Shown here in pieces: positions 12,576 to 24,345 of a stretch of DNA of 64,000 nt (within the stretch, counting starts at the first letter, position 1; each line of letters opens with the position of its first letter). Both the position numbers and the translations under genes were made by a program. Below the pieces are notes generated by a model, which searched no databases, was not told the origin of the DNA, and saw nothing but the letters and a program-made list of their open reading frames with translations. The stretch is from Thuidium tamariscinum (Eukaryota; Streptophyta; Bryopsida; Hypnales; Thuidiaceae), in the NCBI GenBank assembly GCA_947034885.2, contig OX344749.2, positions 35,459,182-35,523,181 of the forward strand, read 5' to 3'.

Positions 12576-13934
12576 GTGACAAACATCAACACGGTCATGG
12601 CCTTCATGGTGTGGCTATTGTTATTATTGTTGACTACAGATCATGATGTCTTCCTCCCAAATGCACCAAGGTCTCCTGACAATGAAGATGATGTCATGAT
12701 GCTTTTGGCTGAAATGGAGAGAAGACCTGCGATAGACACAACGAGCTTAATGACAGCGACATTCATGAATTTCAGACTTTGTGCTTCAATGAACGTCTTC
12801 CACGATGAGTTGGAATACTAGGTCAAGCCTCGTTCTACCACGTGGTTTTTGAAATTCCTACTCAAGCAGTATGACAATAGCATGTGGATATCCATGTTCC
12901 GAATGACGAAACTGGCAGTATTTGCACTAGCTGAGGTTATACGTCCTCATGTGGAAAAAAGGGACACTATGTATAGGTTAGCGGTGCTTGTTTTGGTGCG
13001 GGTTGCTTGTGCCCTTTTCAAATTAACTCATGCAGCCAATTTCACTATATGCAGTGAGGTTTTCGCTGTTGATCATAGCACTGTCTCCAAAATTTTGCGA
13101 GAAGTAGTGTACGCTATAAACGATTGCTTGAAATAGGAAATCTTGTGGCCAGAAGGAGAGAGGCTCATTGAAGTGCAACGCAATTTCTATGATTTGTGCT
13201 CCTTGCCTGCTATTACTGGAGTTGTGGACGGGACACACTTCTCTATTGCCAAACCACGCTTTGCGCCTGCGGACTACTACTACTTCAAGACAAGAGGCTA
13301 TAGTATGCAATGCCAGGGAGTAGTAGATAGTGAGAAATGTTTTCTTGATGTCTACATAGGCATGCCAGGTTCAACAAACGATAGTCGAGTTCTTCGCAGG
13401 TCTACCTTATTTCACTTGGCGCAAACAGGGAATTTGTTCCCTAATTCTCGCACTATGGAGGGCTTCGATCCATTCCTACTTGGTGATTCTGGATACCCTC
13501 TTCTACCATGGCTCATTACTCCACATAGAGATGGACCTCACCTCTCCATTAGTGAAAGATTACTGAATCGAAAACTTAGAAAGGGTCATTGCGTAGTTGA
13601 GAATGCCTTTGGCATTTTCAAACAAACTTTCAGGGAATTGGTTGGTAAAATGGAGTTCCATGTCACTTTCCTCCCAAACGTTGTGCTTTGCTGCACAATA
13701 CTCCACAACATTCTATTGCTCTAGTCTCACGAGGAGGTGGCCGAATTCCTTCATATTCTCCAAGAAGAGGGTCACCAATCAGACGAGGAAGGTGAAGTTG
13801 CTCGGCAGACATTGGGCGCACCAATCAGTCATGAAGAGAGACAACAATCAACGGATCACATCAAACGCACCCAACTGGGAATGTTTTTGACTACAAGGTG
13901 CCATACTGCCATTGACATACAACTTGGAGGTTAG
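12576..13934 (+). pseudogene. Harbinger transposase (DDE_Tnp_4-like), interrupted by TAG stops
   Basis: A single frame runs from 12,576 to 13,934 and is broken only at 12,819-12,821, 13,134-13,136 and 13,722-13,724, all TAG. Across these stops the protein reads as a Harbinger transposase: an N-terminal helical region with FAVDHSTVSKILREV, then ITGVVDGTHFSI (first catalytic Asp), LGDSGYPLLPWL (second Asp) and VVENAFGIFK (catalytic Glu), ending in a helical tail. No insertion or deletion is needed. Glutamine would suit all three stop positions, so each is explained by CAG changing to TAG. The true N-terminus is uncertain; the frame upstream of about 12,700 is weak, and earlier exons between 12,138 and 12,500 are possible. 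In intact relatives this enzyme cuts and pastes the element together with the Myb-like partner. Confidence 0.88.
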
Positions 13935-14432
13935 TTTAATTTTGTCACTTTAAATTCAGCTTTGTAGAAAAGAACTATTTGGACAATTTGAATTCCAATT
14001 TTTGAAAATCAAGTACCTTGTAAGTGAGGTCTTGCCATGAAGACTGAATAGTTCCCTTTGTTGTTGTTTTTACATGCACATTGGAGTATCTTTGCTACAA
14101 GGCAGTTGCAACACATGACTCTTTGTACTATGATGAAGAAGCTTTTCAAAAACAATTTTCTTCTTTTTATGTTTTTATGTTTTTGTGATACATACGTAAC
14201 AGGAACTACATTTACTTGTACATGGCCATGCATCTCTTTTCATAAAGGCTAGCTATACAAACACAAAGAATCCTGTACATTTGAAAAAGGAAACTTCTTT
14301 CTAAGGAAGGTGACCTCTTCCTATCTTTTGTGGCTATTTACTAGTTAGAAATATGGAAATGTGCCACTTTTGTAAATATGAAGTCGAAAACTAATATATT
14401 CCGATGTATAGTACAAGTTTTTGATGTCGCAC

Positions 14433-15828
14433 TTACTCAGTTGGGTTGTTGGGGACATTAGTGGCATGATGTACATCTACTTCTTGAACGTTTCCAATAC
14501 TGGCTTGCTGAACTTCGACAGGGGAGTTGCTTGTGCCGACACCTTCGGGGACTTTTCTTCGTGGTGGAGGATCTATTCCAAGGAATGGGTGCGGCAAATA
14601 CGTACAGGGGCCACTACCTCCATTGAGATTAAGAAGGCCTCTAGCTAAGACATGGGTAAGCTGGTGTAAGCACCTTACCATATCAGTTTGCTTATTTATA
14701 GAGGGACGAGCGCAGTCATTCGCCGCAAGTGTAGATTCATGTAATTTCCTGTCACGTTTAAGTTGATACAGCATTTGTTCATGCACTAGTCTCTCGTGAA
14801 CATCCATCTTCGTCCGCTCCATCATGATGTTCGCATCCGCAATCGCTTGCATTTGGGATGCCATGACAACGCCAGTAGCCTTTGTTGCCTCAACAATAAT
14901 TGTGGGTCCCGATGAACTTTTTCATTGAACTGTATTCGAAGGTCGTCTGTTGCCACTTGCCAGTGTCCGATGTGGTATGCAATGAGTTGAGGATGTGTGG
15001 GACAACGCCAAGAGGTAGGCCAACAAAACTATTAGGAGGACCGTTGTGTGCAGATTGCGGTATTGAAGGGTTGGGACTTTGGAAAGGCACGCAGAGTCCG
15101 ATGGGTAGTTGGGTAGAATTGTCCGTCATGCTATCTACAACCATGTTGTGCCTGATGAAAGTTCGAGGTCGATGTTCACGCATTTCGTTTTCCTCATGAT
15201 CAAGTGAGTCATTGAAATCTTCAACAGCTGCAACATAATTAGCGTCGCTTGGGGACTTGTTATCTTGCATATGAAGAGGTCTGATGACAAGAAGATTTTC
15301 GAGAAATTCATGCATGCCATTGAAAAACAACTGGTTGAATTAACGAGGGAGGTTGTCAACTCTTTTCTCAACAATTGACATCTACCAATACTTAGGCGCA
15401 GACCTCCCTGATCGTTTCAACTAATCCGCAATTGACTTGTAATCTAGGAGCAACTGATTCCACTAAGTTTTACAAGCTGCACCATCGCGAAGATAAGTAG
15501 AGGATCCTCTGTGCATCACGAATTGTAACACTTGTTGCCACTTTGTGCTGTCTGAGTCCATGAGTCGACGCTCATTTGTAATAAGTTGTTCTTCCAACTG
15601 CCATTGTCGTTTTGCTTGGATGAGGAGTATGACCTCGTCCGGTGTCCAATTGGGCCCACGGTCTTTATGGGGTCGTTTTGAGGTACTAGGACTTGCGGCA
15701 GCAGCTGAAGTCCCGGTTACTATGGCTGGCGATGTGTCTTCAGGAGCGGGGCTTTCAGCAGTAGGAGGGACTGTGGTAAAAGTTGATCGACTTCCACCTG
15801 CGTGGAAAATGAGTCCACATTTCATCAA
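14433..15828 (-). pseudogene. Harbinger-associated Myb/SANT-like DNA-binding protein, broken
   Basis: Read on the minus strand from 15,828, a Ser/Thr/Pro-rich leader is followed by a Myb/SANT-like trihelix segment (RGPNWTPDEVILLIQAKRQW, and further on WNQLLLDYKSI and GRSAPKYW). This is the partner protein Harbinger elements use to enter the nucleus and bind their ends. The frame is cut by stops at 15,465-15,463 (TAG), 15,423-15,421 (TAG), 15,384-15,382 (TAG) and 15,342-15,340 (TAA). Each could come from a Gln codon by one C-to-T change. A one-base frame shift near 14,895-14,905 then separates it from the C-terminal coiled region (QAIADANIMMERTKM and beyond). The start is not certain, because an upstream exon may exist. 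Confidence 0.75.
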
Positions 15829-17696
15829 TAGGTAATTGTAGTAGAGATTGAAACTTATTATGAATTAGATACATAGCCTTTCTTTGCACATTCGTAGTTA
15901 TTTCGGGTGGCAACATCAGTGTTTGCTCGGGACCAGACCACCAAGACAGTAGTTGTGATTTTTCTGAAATGTCGAAGGTTCACTACTAGCCCTCAAACGG
16001 TGAAGTTCCCTTTCCGAGCGAGTATCAACCTTCACAGAATCCAAGGGACTGAGTCCTTGAGCTGTCTTACAATAAGCCTTCTTCATAATTCCCCGTTCCC
16101 AAAGCTTCACTCCTGTTTTTACAAGAACTCCACCCAAACTCCTATCTCTAACAGTTCTGGGCCAGCTAAAACCTTCTTCCCAACCCCACCGGAATTGCCT
16201 TGCCCACATGAGAAGGACTTGAGCAAATACAAGTGAAAATAGTCCAGATAAGCATTCGCCTAGCAAACTCCATAGTCGACCGCCTAACCGCAATTACCAG
16301 GTGCTTGTCATTTTGAACAGACACGCTACATCAAAGTTCATTCCATGCCTTGATGAGAGCCATGCAGGGCATGCAAAGAACTGGGATTCGTTTTTTAAAT
16401 TTAATATGACAACTCTAAAGATTCAGAACCACCATGATAACTTCACATTTCATGGAAAGACATACCAGTTGTGGCCATGCCGTGGTGCCGCATCAAACCT
16501 CCAAGCTGCAAAGGGGTCCTTCTCTATTCTATGTAAGTAACTTGTGCCAAATTGTGAGTACATCATGCCATGCATTTAATCACTTCAAGGAGTTCAGTTG
16601 AAATTGAGTCATATGGTAAGGGTCAAGTATGTGCAAATTAAGTGACGTGACGCTTGGAAGGGCATTCCACAGCCACAGTTATTTAAAATTTGTGAATTCC
16701 ATGAGTTGTTCACATAGTGAGAATAATGAGTTACGGATGAGTTGAAAGTGGTTGTTTTCATGAGAGCAGTTAGTTTAGACAAACTTCTTTTTAACCGTCC
16801 AATGCAAAGTCTTATGACGTGTGAAAAAATTCCACTGAAAAATCTAAGTATTTACACTAAGCGCAATCCGGAGGACTCCGCAAGCCCTTCGCATCTTTGT
16901 CATGCAAATTGTTCGTACTATTGCCACAGAACGGGACTCGGACGACCCCACGCTTGAATTAAAGAATTCATAGTCACAACATGGTCATGGACACTTACAT
17001 GTTTACTGCCGTGCTTTGAAAGTGTGGTATGGGAATCTGTTGAATTTGTTGCTTTTCTTTGTCGTTAGCAGCAGAGTACTCCGTCGACGTTCGTATTCTT
17101 TAACATTGATTCCGCAACTACAGACTCCATGGACGTATTCAGCACACAATGCGGCAGCAGTGTGACCAAGAAAATGATGAGTTTGTGTGACTGTAGCTTT
17201 GCATGACGGCAACGAAATTACCGAGGACCGGTCCTTCTTAATTGCCCTCATAGAGCCCCATTACGTACAACAGAGAAACGGACCCACACATCTTCATTTC
17301 TGCTTCATTTCTGAACACCTCGAAAGTAACGATTCTTAAAATACAAATTGCCTTTACTGTAGAAAACAGGGCTCTTACCGAGCCTCCACTTCAGCAAGCA
17401 TGTAGGCTCGACGCACTAACAACTTTGTTGGTGGAAACGCCCTGCCAAATCTAGACACCCAAGAACTGCAACAGTGCGTCTTTAAGAGCAAGTGGGAACA
17501 GGCCCTTATCAGTTTCAAGAAATTATGTTTTGGAAAAATTAATTTGTAGGTTGAGTTTTAGCATTTGAAATTTGATTTTGAAAATGACCAATAATGATTA
17601 TGCTATTCATGCTTGTGTGCAAAGGTGTCTATTTCAATCTTCATTGTCCATATTGTTTAGGGCTCTTCAATATGAACCTCAAAGACAATAAGGTAA

Positions 17697-18270
17697 GGGA
17701 GGAGGCTCAGAAATCGCTCATTTAAGAGCTGATCTCCCATTTCCATGTATTTTTTTTGATGAAAATATTTTGAATTTATTTTTTTGTCAAAGAAAAATAT
17801 TTTAGGAATCTAACACAAGTTGTTTCATATTTTTTGAAGCATTACTGAATTAGTTATGAATTTTCAAACATAGTCTGGCATAGGGCCCTATTTGTGATCA
17901 ATAGGCCTCACAAACTCATACATGCACAGTTTGGAAATAAATCCGGCTTTGTTCAAGAACTAGCATTGCAACATTGAAAAAGTAATCAAGGTGGTTTCTA
18001 AATGCATTCCTTTGTAATTGCTTGAATTAATCATTATTTCAGATTTTGTAACACTTGTAAGAAGGGAGTTCAACAATCAAATCTTATTTTATTCACTTAG
18101 TTGAGAATGAAGCCATTGTGGCTCTAAAACCATCCATTGAAGAAGGAAAAAACAAACTCTTATCATGCTTCAATGTAATTGGAAATTCATTTACCCACAA
18201 TTAAGTTCCATTTCACAGCCTCCTGCTGGATGGTTGCAAAAGCCTGGGCGATTTCAGAGCCCTCTCCTAT
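17697..18270. mobile_element. MITE with GGAGGCTC-type terminal inverted repeats, copy B
   Basis: Same family as 1541-2145. The left end AGGGAGGAGGCTCAGAAATC pairs with the right end gatttCAGAGCCCTCTCC. It lies about 190 bp beyond the Harbinger right end. Non-coding. Confidence 0.65.
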
Positions 18271-18284
18271 AGGGTATTCTAAGA

Positions 18285-18570
18285 GCAACTTGGCTCTAAA
18301 AGTGACCACTAACATAAAAGTACATTTTGCTTTCTTCAATGTACAAAAGTGTACATTTCGGCAAGGGGGTAGTTTGAGAAACCATTCCATTTGAACTTCA
18401 AAAATTCATAACTAATTCCACAAAGGTCGAACAAATATGAAATGACTTAGGTTGGATGCCAATTCCATTTCTCTTCCTATAAAAACTTACTAAAAATTGT
18501 TTCAAGGAGTTAGCTTCCCCAAAATTGCAATTAGCTCCCAAAAGGTCACTTTAAAAGCACACAACCTTAG
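18285..18570. repeat. Dispersed repeat, also at 51,170-51,350
   Basis: The block around CTAATTCCACAAAGG, followed by AATATGAAA and TTCCCCAAAATTG-type stretches, is shared with the region near 51,190-51,345 at moderate divergence. Imperfect inverted ends (CTCTAAAAGTGACC and its complement near 18,545) suggest another small MITE, but the boundaries are not firm. Confidence 0.4.
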
Positions 18571-18757
18571 ATTTTGAAGAAAAAATCTCAATAAAGATTC
18601 ATTTTCAAAATTTGTAGACAAGATTTTGAGAAGTTGTAAATAAATCAGGCTTCTGCATTTTAGGCCCTTTAATTTCATCTAACATGTGAGAAGTGGATTA
18701 AGAGAATTCAACTTGGATCTATTTTGCACTTTGAACACCCTGATGGTCAAACGTTAA

Positions 18758-19479
18758 GCTTAGATAGTTGCAAGTGGCATTCTATGGTGTTTCGATTATA
18801 GTGGAGGGTCATAAGAAGAAATTAGGAGTGGTTATTTCATCTACTTTTTTGTTTATGACCTTTCATGTTCAATTACAAATAGTATCCAATTGAATTTTTA
18901 GTCTAACTAGTCTTTCTTTTCATATTAGGTGAGAAATTTAAAAAAAGATGCAAAAATATGTCATCTCCGTGTATGTTGAGAAATGGAGTACATATGAAAT
19001 TTCTCCACAATAATGATATCTTTTGAGTTTTAGCCCAATTACTAAAATGAAGGTCTTCTACTATAATTTCTACTCCAATACAAATTTAGAAAAAAATCCT
19101 AATATTGAATATTGTAGTGTAGTTTGAACTTTGGATGTATTTTCAATGTCTACTATATTCTAACTATAGAAGGACACGGAAGTTCAATTTACCCTATGAT
19201 GTTTGTCATTGTAATGTATACACATGGTGAATTTTTCAGATTTTTTCAGATTTTATGTAATGTGATTTTTTCTCTACATTTTTTCCAAAATTTTCAATAA
19301 ATTTTTTCAATAAAATCTGTTTTTTTCAAAAAAGTCAAAATTCTTTGTAAAGTATAGAAGATATGTAAGTTCATCTTTGAAGAACATCTTAAAATTTTTT
19401 TTAGACATATCTCCTTCCACAAATTGAGTGATGAGCAAGGAGGCTTGAAATCAATGGTTGTAGGTTTGTCTTGTAAGGG
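18758..19479 (-). mobile_element. TTAA-flanked piggyBac-like MITE, copy 3 (reversed)
   Basis: Lies between TTAA at 18,754-18,757 and TTAA at 19,480-19,483 and is inverted relative to copy 1. The left end has drifted (GCTTAGATAGTTGCAAG), but the interior aligns with the reversed copy 5, and the right end TCTTGTAAGGG keeps the CCC-type terminus on the other strand. Confidence 0.65.
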
Positions 19480-19511
19480 TTAATTCCTTAATGTCCAAGT
19501 CCTTCTTTTGA

Positions 19512-20110
19512 GCTTCTAGGAATTTGCTCTAAAGTGAACAAAAAGTCAAATTTATGATATTTTTTATCTTTTAAGAAAAATGTAACCCTACAAATTCAAA
19601 CTAGATATGTTAGAGATCACTTAGAAAAAGAAAACATGACAATATCACTTATGGATTGAAAGATTATATTATTTGATTTTGAGGGTGTTAAAATTGCCAG
19701 AGTGATGTGTAATCTTTCAATCCTCTTTTCACAAGTCAAATCAAAAAACCTTGTGACCAAAAAACTATGAGGTTGGAAAACCTAACATGCATAACTCCGA
19801 TCAATTTATGGCTTCTGAAAATCTTCTCTACAATTTTTTTAAATGAATTCTAATGTGATTTTTCCTTTAAGATCTAGTATATTGTATTTGAGGCTCATTT
19901 CCAAGAGCCCTAAACACTAGAGAAAGTTGAGATTGCAAGGGATACCATAGCACAAATCTTGAATAGAAAAATCAGTAAATGATTTTCACAATCAGGTTTC
20001 TGATGCTTAAAGTAAATTGAAAATAAATCCCTAAGAATGCAAACTATTGAAAATAGCAACTTGGTTAGGTTTTATTTAACTTCAAAGCTTTGCAAACATT
20101 AGATTTTGGT
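19512..20110 (+). repeat. Dispersed ~600-bp repeat, partner at 40,079-40,683
   Basis: Starts near GGAATTTGCTCTAAA and ends near AACTTCAAAGCTTTGCAAAC. The same order of blocks occurs at 40,079-40,683, including ACAATATCACTTATGGA, ATGGCTTCTCAAAATC-type and AAAATAGCAACTTGGTTAGG. It is non-coding and fills the gap between MITE copies 3 and 4. Confidence 0.65.
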
Positions 20111-20136
20111 ACCTTGGACATTTAAATAGGGGTTAA

Positions 20137-20873
20137 CCCCTAAATGCTAGACCTATAACCATTGTTTTTAGCCCCTATGCTAACACATAGATTGCTGCCA
20201 TTTTGGGACTGAATATGTACCAAAAAAATTTGTTTTTATTTTTCAGAGATGATGTTACATCTCTTTTGTAATTCCCAGAAATTTCAGATTTTTTTTGAGG
20301 AAAATTGATTTTTCTGAGAATTTTTGAAGAAAAAGTGAAGAAAAATCATCTCAAATAGGAAATTATGTCAAAAAATCTGAGAATTTCACCATGTGTGTAC
20401 ATTTTAGTGGCAAACATCACGGTGTAAATTGAATTTCCATGTCATCCTATAATTACAATCTAGAAGACATTGAAAATACATCCAAAGTTCAAATTGCAAT
20501 AAAATATTCAAAATTATGATTTTTCCAAATTTCCAATTAGAGAAGAAACTAGAATAGATGACCTTCATTTTGTTAGTTGGACTCAAACTCAAAAAAATAT
20601 TGTTTTTGTGGAGAAATTTTAGATTTAGAGCAAGGAGCAACAACTTTCTAAAATACACTGAAAATAGCATATTTTGTGATCCGTTTTTTTTACTACCTTC
20701 TCATTCATGAGAAGACAAACACTAGCAAGACTACAAACTCAATTGGATTCTCTTCATAACCCTCCAAGAAAGATCAACAAGGCAAAAATGGATGAAAAAA
20801 TGCTTTCAGTCGCTCTCCACATGATCTTCTGTTCATCCAAAAGCCAGGAAATGGCGTTCCGGCAGTTAGGGAG
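20137..20873 (+). mobile_element. TTAA-flanked piggyBac-like MITE, copy 4
   Basis: Lies between TTAA at 20,133-20,136 and TTAA at 20,874-20,877. The left end CCCCTAAATGCTAGACC matches copies 2 and 6; the right end is GGCAGTTAGGGAG. Non-coding, and closely similar in its interior to copy 2. Confidence 0.75.
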
Positions 20874-20984
20874 TTAACATAGAAAAGAAACGGTACTGCA
20901 GTAATGTTCACATGCCAAATTGCCCACCGCAAATGAATAAGTTGTTGTCTACAGAAATTTCGGGAAGAAATGCAAGCAGGACGT

Positions 20985-21212
20985 TCAGTCTGTACATTTC
21001 CGAAATTAGTCATGTTCACAGACTGTAGATTGCGTTTTCAGAAACAGACTTTGACCGTTAATAACTTTTGCATACAGTATCCAAATCCTGTGTTCTTTGG
21101 TGCGTTGGAACATGCTTTCACTTGCCAACAAGACTACATAAAAATTTGAACTAATTAATAGCAGGAACTAGGCTCAGTATGAATAAGTGGCACTTTAGGG
21201 TGTACCTACCTT
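20985..21212. repeat. Left-truncated copy of the MITE at 47,856-48,126
   Basis: From TGTACATTTCCGAAATTAGT through GGGTGTACCTACCTTA, this matches the intact 271-bp element at 47,856-48,126 closely, but the left terminal repeat is missing. Confidence 0.7.
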
Positions 21213-21811
21213 ATTTGGGGTCGGTCTCTGATTGCAAATATGAATTCAGAATTTGCCAAAAAAATTGCATGCAACAAGTTAAAAAATTCTGCATTTTTGC
21301 TGGGGTGAGGTAAATCCAGCCCGCTGGTTTTAGTCCGAGGGATCCTTTTAATGGTCTCCCTGACTCCCTGAGTCCCGGCCAGGCTCCAACAGCTTCAACA
21401 TGAGAACTGTCCAAGATCCAGTAATTGCTTTTTCACTGCAGTGAGCAGCCCTTTTTTTTGGCACCATGGGCTAGATTGCACCATTTCAAAATAAATGTCT
21501 TTTTTAGTCCATATAAAAGTACGAAATTTTTTTGGCAAAAATATTCAATTTAAAAAAATATATGGATGAAGTCACCAAATTTGGATGAAAAAGTGTATGA
21601 ATTTAATGAAAAAGTGTTTTTAAGTCCAACAGATGGATGACTGTAGAAATACAATGCTTCACCAAATTTGAAGCGATTGCCATCTTGGCACTTTATCAAA
21701 AAGTAAAAAAAAAGGGCTGAAAGTGAGTACTGCGGGTACTCATTTTCCACTTTCACATGCACCGTCACTAAGATACGGCTCAATGCCTATTTAGAGCAAG
21801 TTAGCAATTAA

Positions 21812-22195
21812 GGGCAAAACACCCAAAACCGTCCATTTAAGGAATTCAGCATAGTTGGAGGCATGTTTTTTCTAAAATTGATATTTTTCTAGTATTAGCG
21901 AGTGAAAATCATGAATATTCAAAAAAAATTAAATTTTTCAGAATCAGTATGTAATTTTTGTAAATTTCCAAAGTATTGGCTCCCTAGACCACTGGAACCG
22001 TCCTATAGGTGTACCTTAAACTGAACACCTGCTCAAATCAACTGTCAATGAATGAAAACTATACATGTGTCTTACAACTGCGTCAGCAAATTAGATTTAA
22101 ACATTTGTCGGACACTTTAATGAATGCTTATGGACAGTTTAGTGACACTCTAGTGACCAGGAATAAGTACAGGGACGGAAATGGGTGTTTCTCCC
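21812..22195. mobile_element. TTAA-flanked small MITE (384 bp)
   Basis: The left end GGGCAAAACACCCAAAACCG and the right end (reverse complement GGGAGAAACACCCATTTCCG) form a terminal inverted repeat between TTAA at 21,808-21,811 and TTAA at 22,196-22,199. It is the same family as 10,355-10,708. Non-coding. Confidence 0.75.
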
Positions 22196-22199
22196 TTAA

Positions 22200-23249
22200 T
22201 AACATCAGTAACTAAAGAGAAGTGCCAGTGTCCTGAGCTTAGCATTTGGGTGCCGCTTCAATGAAGATTAAGCCTATGCCCTACAGTAATCTCACCAATT
22301 AAAATCAAATGTGATTGTCCATGTGTTTAAAACAAAAATCCTTTTTGTGTTTCTGAACACAATTACAACCAAATTTCATAGGAAAAGAATCAAAGCACGA
22401 GTGGGAAGACACAAGAGGCCTTGCTAAAAAACCAAACAACACCTAGACCACAACTAGAACCCAGCACAACCAAGAATTGTATGTGTGTTTCAAGAAAAAA
22501 AGGAAAGAAAATTGAATGTCATTGGAAGAAATACAAATTTTTTTTATGACATGGTCACTCACTTTGTTTTACACCAAGAAAGCATACTTATGTGTCCAAA
22601 ATTCAAAGTACATAAGATTAAAAAATTGGAACTATACTTTATGAGCTTCACTTCATTAGATGAATTTCAATTGAAAATACATCATGAAATGCTTATAGCA
22701 ATAAATGGTCAAAATACACTTGAAGGGGGGTCTATACATTCAACATCTAGGGTAGATGTATGTATCATTGCGCACTTAAGAATTTTATCTACTGTAAAAT
22801 CTTCAGTGTATATATTTAGCTTTAATCTTCTAAATCAAATTAGTTTATCAAGGAGTTGACTTTGTAGACAACCTTTCAAAATTAAATTTTTTGGGACTTT
22901 GTGTCTCATGTATGAAAAGTTGTACACCTAAGATAGGGCATTGTTCCAAAAGACCAAATCACCTATACTTGCGCATGCCTAACCTTTCATTGCGCACATT
23001 CTCCCTATCATTGCGCATAAAAACTGTTTGTGTCATTGCACACTCTAAAATTTTGTGAATTCTAAAACCATCTAAATGCTATAAGTTGGCTAAACTATTC
23101 TAAAGCAAAATTACATGCCAATTTCACAATTTTTAACAACTCAAGGTTGGAGCCGACTTCTTTTGTAATTGCCGAATCTTGGCTTCTTCCATAGTCTGTT
23201 CGTAAAACAATCATCAATCACCCTAACGATACAAACCACCCTAACCACC
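22200..23249. other. AT-rich spacer, nothing recognised
   Basis: The open frame at 22,485-22,859 (plus, 124 codons) has no recognisable motif and the composition of its AT-rich surroundings, so it is not called as a gene. The motif CATTGCGCAC recurs near 22,767, 22,989, 23,012 and 23,037. Confidence 0.4.
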
Positions 23250-24345
23250 CTAACTTGCTATTGAACTTGACAAACTTTGAGAGACAAAAGGTGTTACAAA
23301 TATTCTTGCTCTTTTGGAAAGCACCTGGGGTAGCTCACTACTCCTAACAACATGATTTCTAACATTGTTGGGTGGCCTCTTCTTCAAGCCAAGAATTCTC
23401 TTCTCTGCTGCATCTTTCTTCTGTCCAGCTAACTTCTCCTTCTCCTTCTTACGGATAGCCCTTGATATTGCCCGTTCTTCTACCATTCGGTTTTTCTCCA
23501 CTTTAGAGGCCAACTCTGTCTCTGCATGGGATATGAATTCATGCGATGTAATCAACTGTTGAGTTGCAATATCCCGTGCAACATTGACCTTTGGCTCCCG
23601 CATCTTGTAAGTAGGTACATCCAAAATCTTCAATAAAGGTTCTACAAAAAACATACATGATGTCAAAACAAAACATGGTTTAAAAAAATTATCTTACAAT
23701 GTTACAACTGTTTATAAAAATATTTTTAGTGATATAAAAAACCTTTACCATTAGAGAGATTGTTGGTGAATTTTTTCTTTCTCCCAAACTCCTCCAATAG
23801 TACTTTTTGAATTTTCCCCCTCAAATTTGAAGCTTCTCTTGGAGAAAACCAATTGAGGTTGAAATTCTTGTCCAAATTTTGAAAGATTAGCACTTGATGG
23901 GCATCTTCCAAGAACTTTTCAATGTAATACAACAAAAAGACGCCACAATCGTATCCATTATCCTACAAAGGGACCTGTTTCATAAGTTAGACCCTAATGT
24001 ATAACACATTGACACATGGTTAGTCTAAATAATGCATAATAGACAATTTTTAGATGTTTTAATTTGAGATTAGAAATCAAAATTCATCATTTGTAAATCA
24101 TCAAAAAGGTTAGTAATAAATATCATCTCCTGTATGTCATGACGTACCTTATCAGTGTTCATGCCTTCCCTGAATCCAAAAGAAACACTAGTAAGTCGAC
24201 TAAGTCCAACAATACCACTCCTTGGCGGCGTCGGCGCCCTCCTCCTTGCCGCGCCAGTCACACTCTCCATATGACCAAAGCAGTCGATGCAAACCGATTT
24301 GAAGAAATCCTGAATGAGATCAATGTAGAACGGTGACTGAGCCAT
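23250..24345 (-). CDS. Small protein with the C-terminal half of an ULP2-type SUMO protease domain
   Basis: Three exons join without any break to 267 codons: 24345-24148, 23962-23749 and 23641-23250. The donors GTACGT and GTAAAG and TAG acceptors are in phase. Exon 2 begins DNGYDCGVFLLYYIEKFLED, the region around the catalytic Cys of C48 (Ulp1/SENP) proteases, followed by NLNWFSPREASNLRGKIQKV. That closely follows plant ULP2-class enzymes such as SPF1/SPF2, which remove SUMO from nuclear proteins. The His and Asp of the triad should lie upstream but are absent. Exon 1 encodes an unrelated stretch (MAQSPFYIDLIQ..., with GAARRRAPTPPRSG) that I do not recognise. Exon 3 is a Lys/Glu-rich helix with a basic KKEKEKLAGQKKD run. 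The joined protein is probably not an active protease. It may be a chimeric gene or a 5'-deleted remnant. Confidence 0.55.

Larger units (their letters stand above)
11740..17505. mobile_element. Complete PIF/Harbinger transposon (5766 bp)
   Basis: The left terminus GGGCCTGTTCCCACCTACTG and the right terminus (reverse complement GGGCCTGTTCCCACTTGCTC) form an inverted repeat of roughly 18-22 bp. Both sides are flanked by TTA (11,737-11,739 and 17,506-17,508), the 3-bp target duplication typical of PIF/Harbinger. Inside are the two genes such elements carry: a DDE transposase gene (plus strand, 12,576-13,934) and a Myb/SANT-like gene (minus strand, 14,433-15,828). Both are broken by stops, so this copy cannot move itself, though its ends could still be used by an active relative. 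The remaining interior (11,740-12,575 and 15,829-17,505) holds only unassigned short frames. Its left neighbour is the truncated MITE copy 2. Confidence 0.92.

Noticed and set aside
12819..13724. Idea that TAG is read as an amino acid, because only TAG stops interrupt the transposase
   Set aside because: The Myb-like partner also has a TAA and a frame shift, and intact genes here such as the MOS1-like gene end in TAG. Decay by deamination is simpler.
22485..22859. 124-codon frame in AT-rich spacer
   Set aside because: No motif, no splice context and composition like the surroundings.
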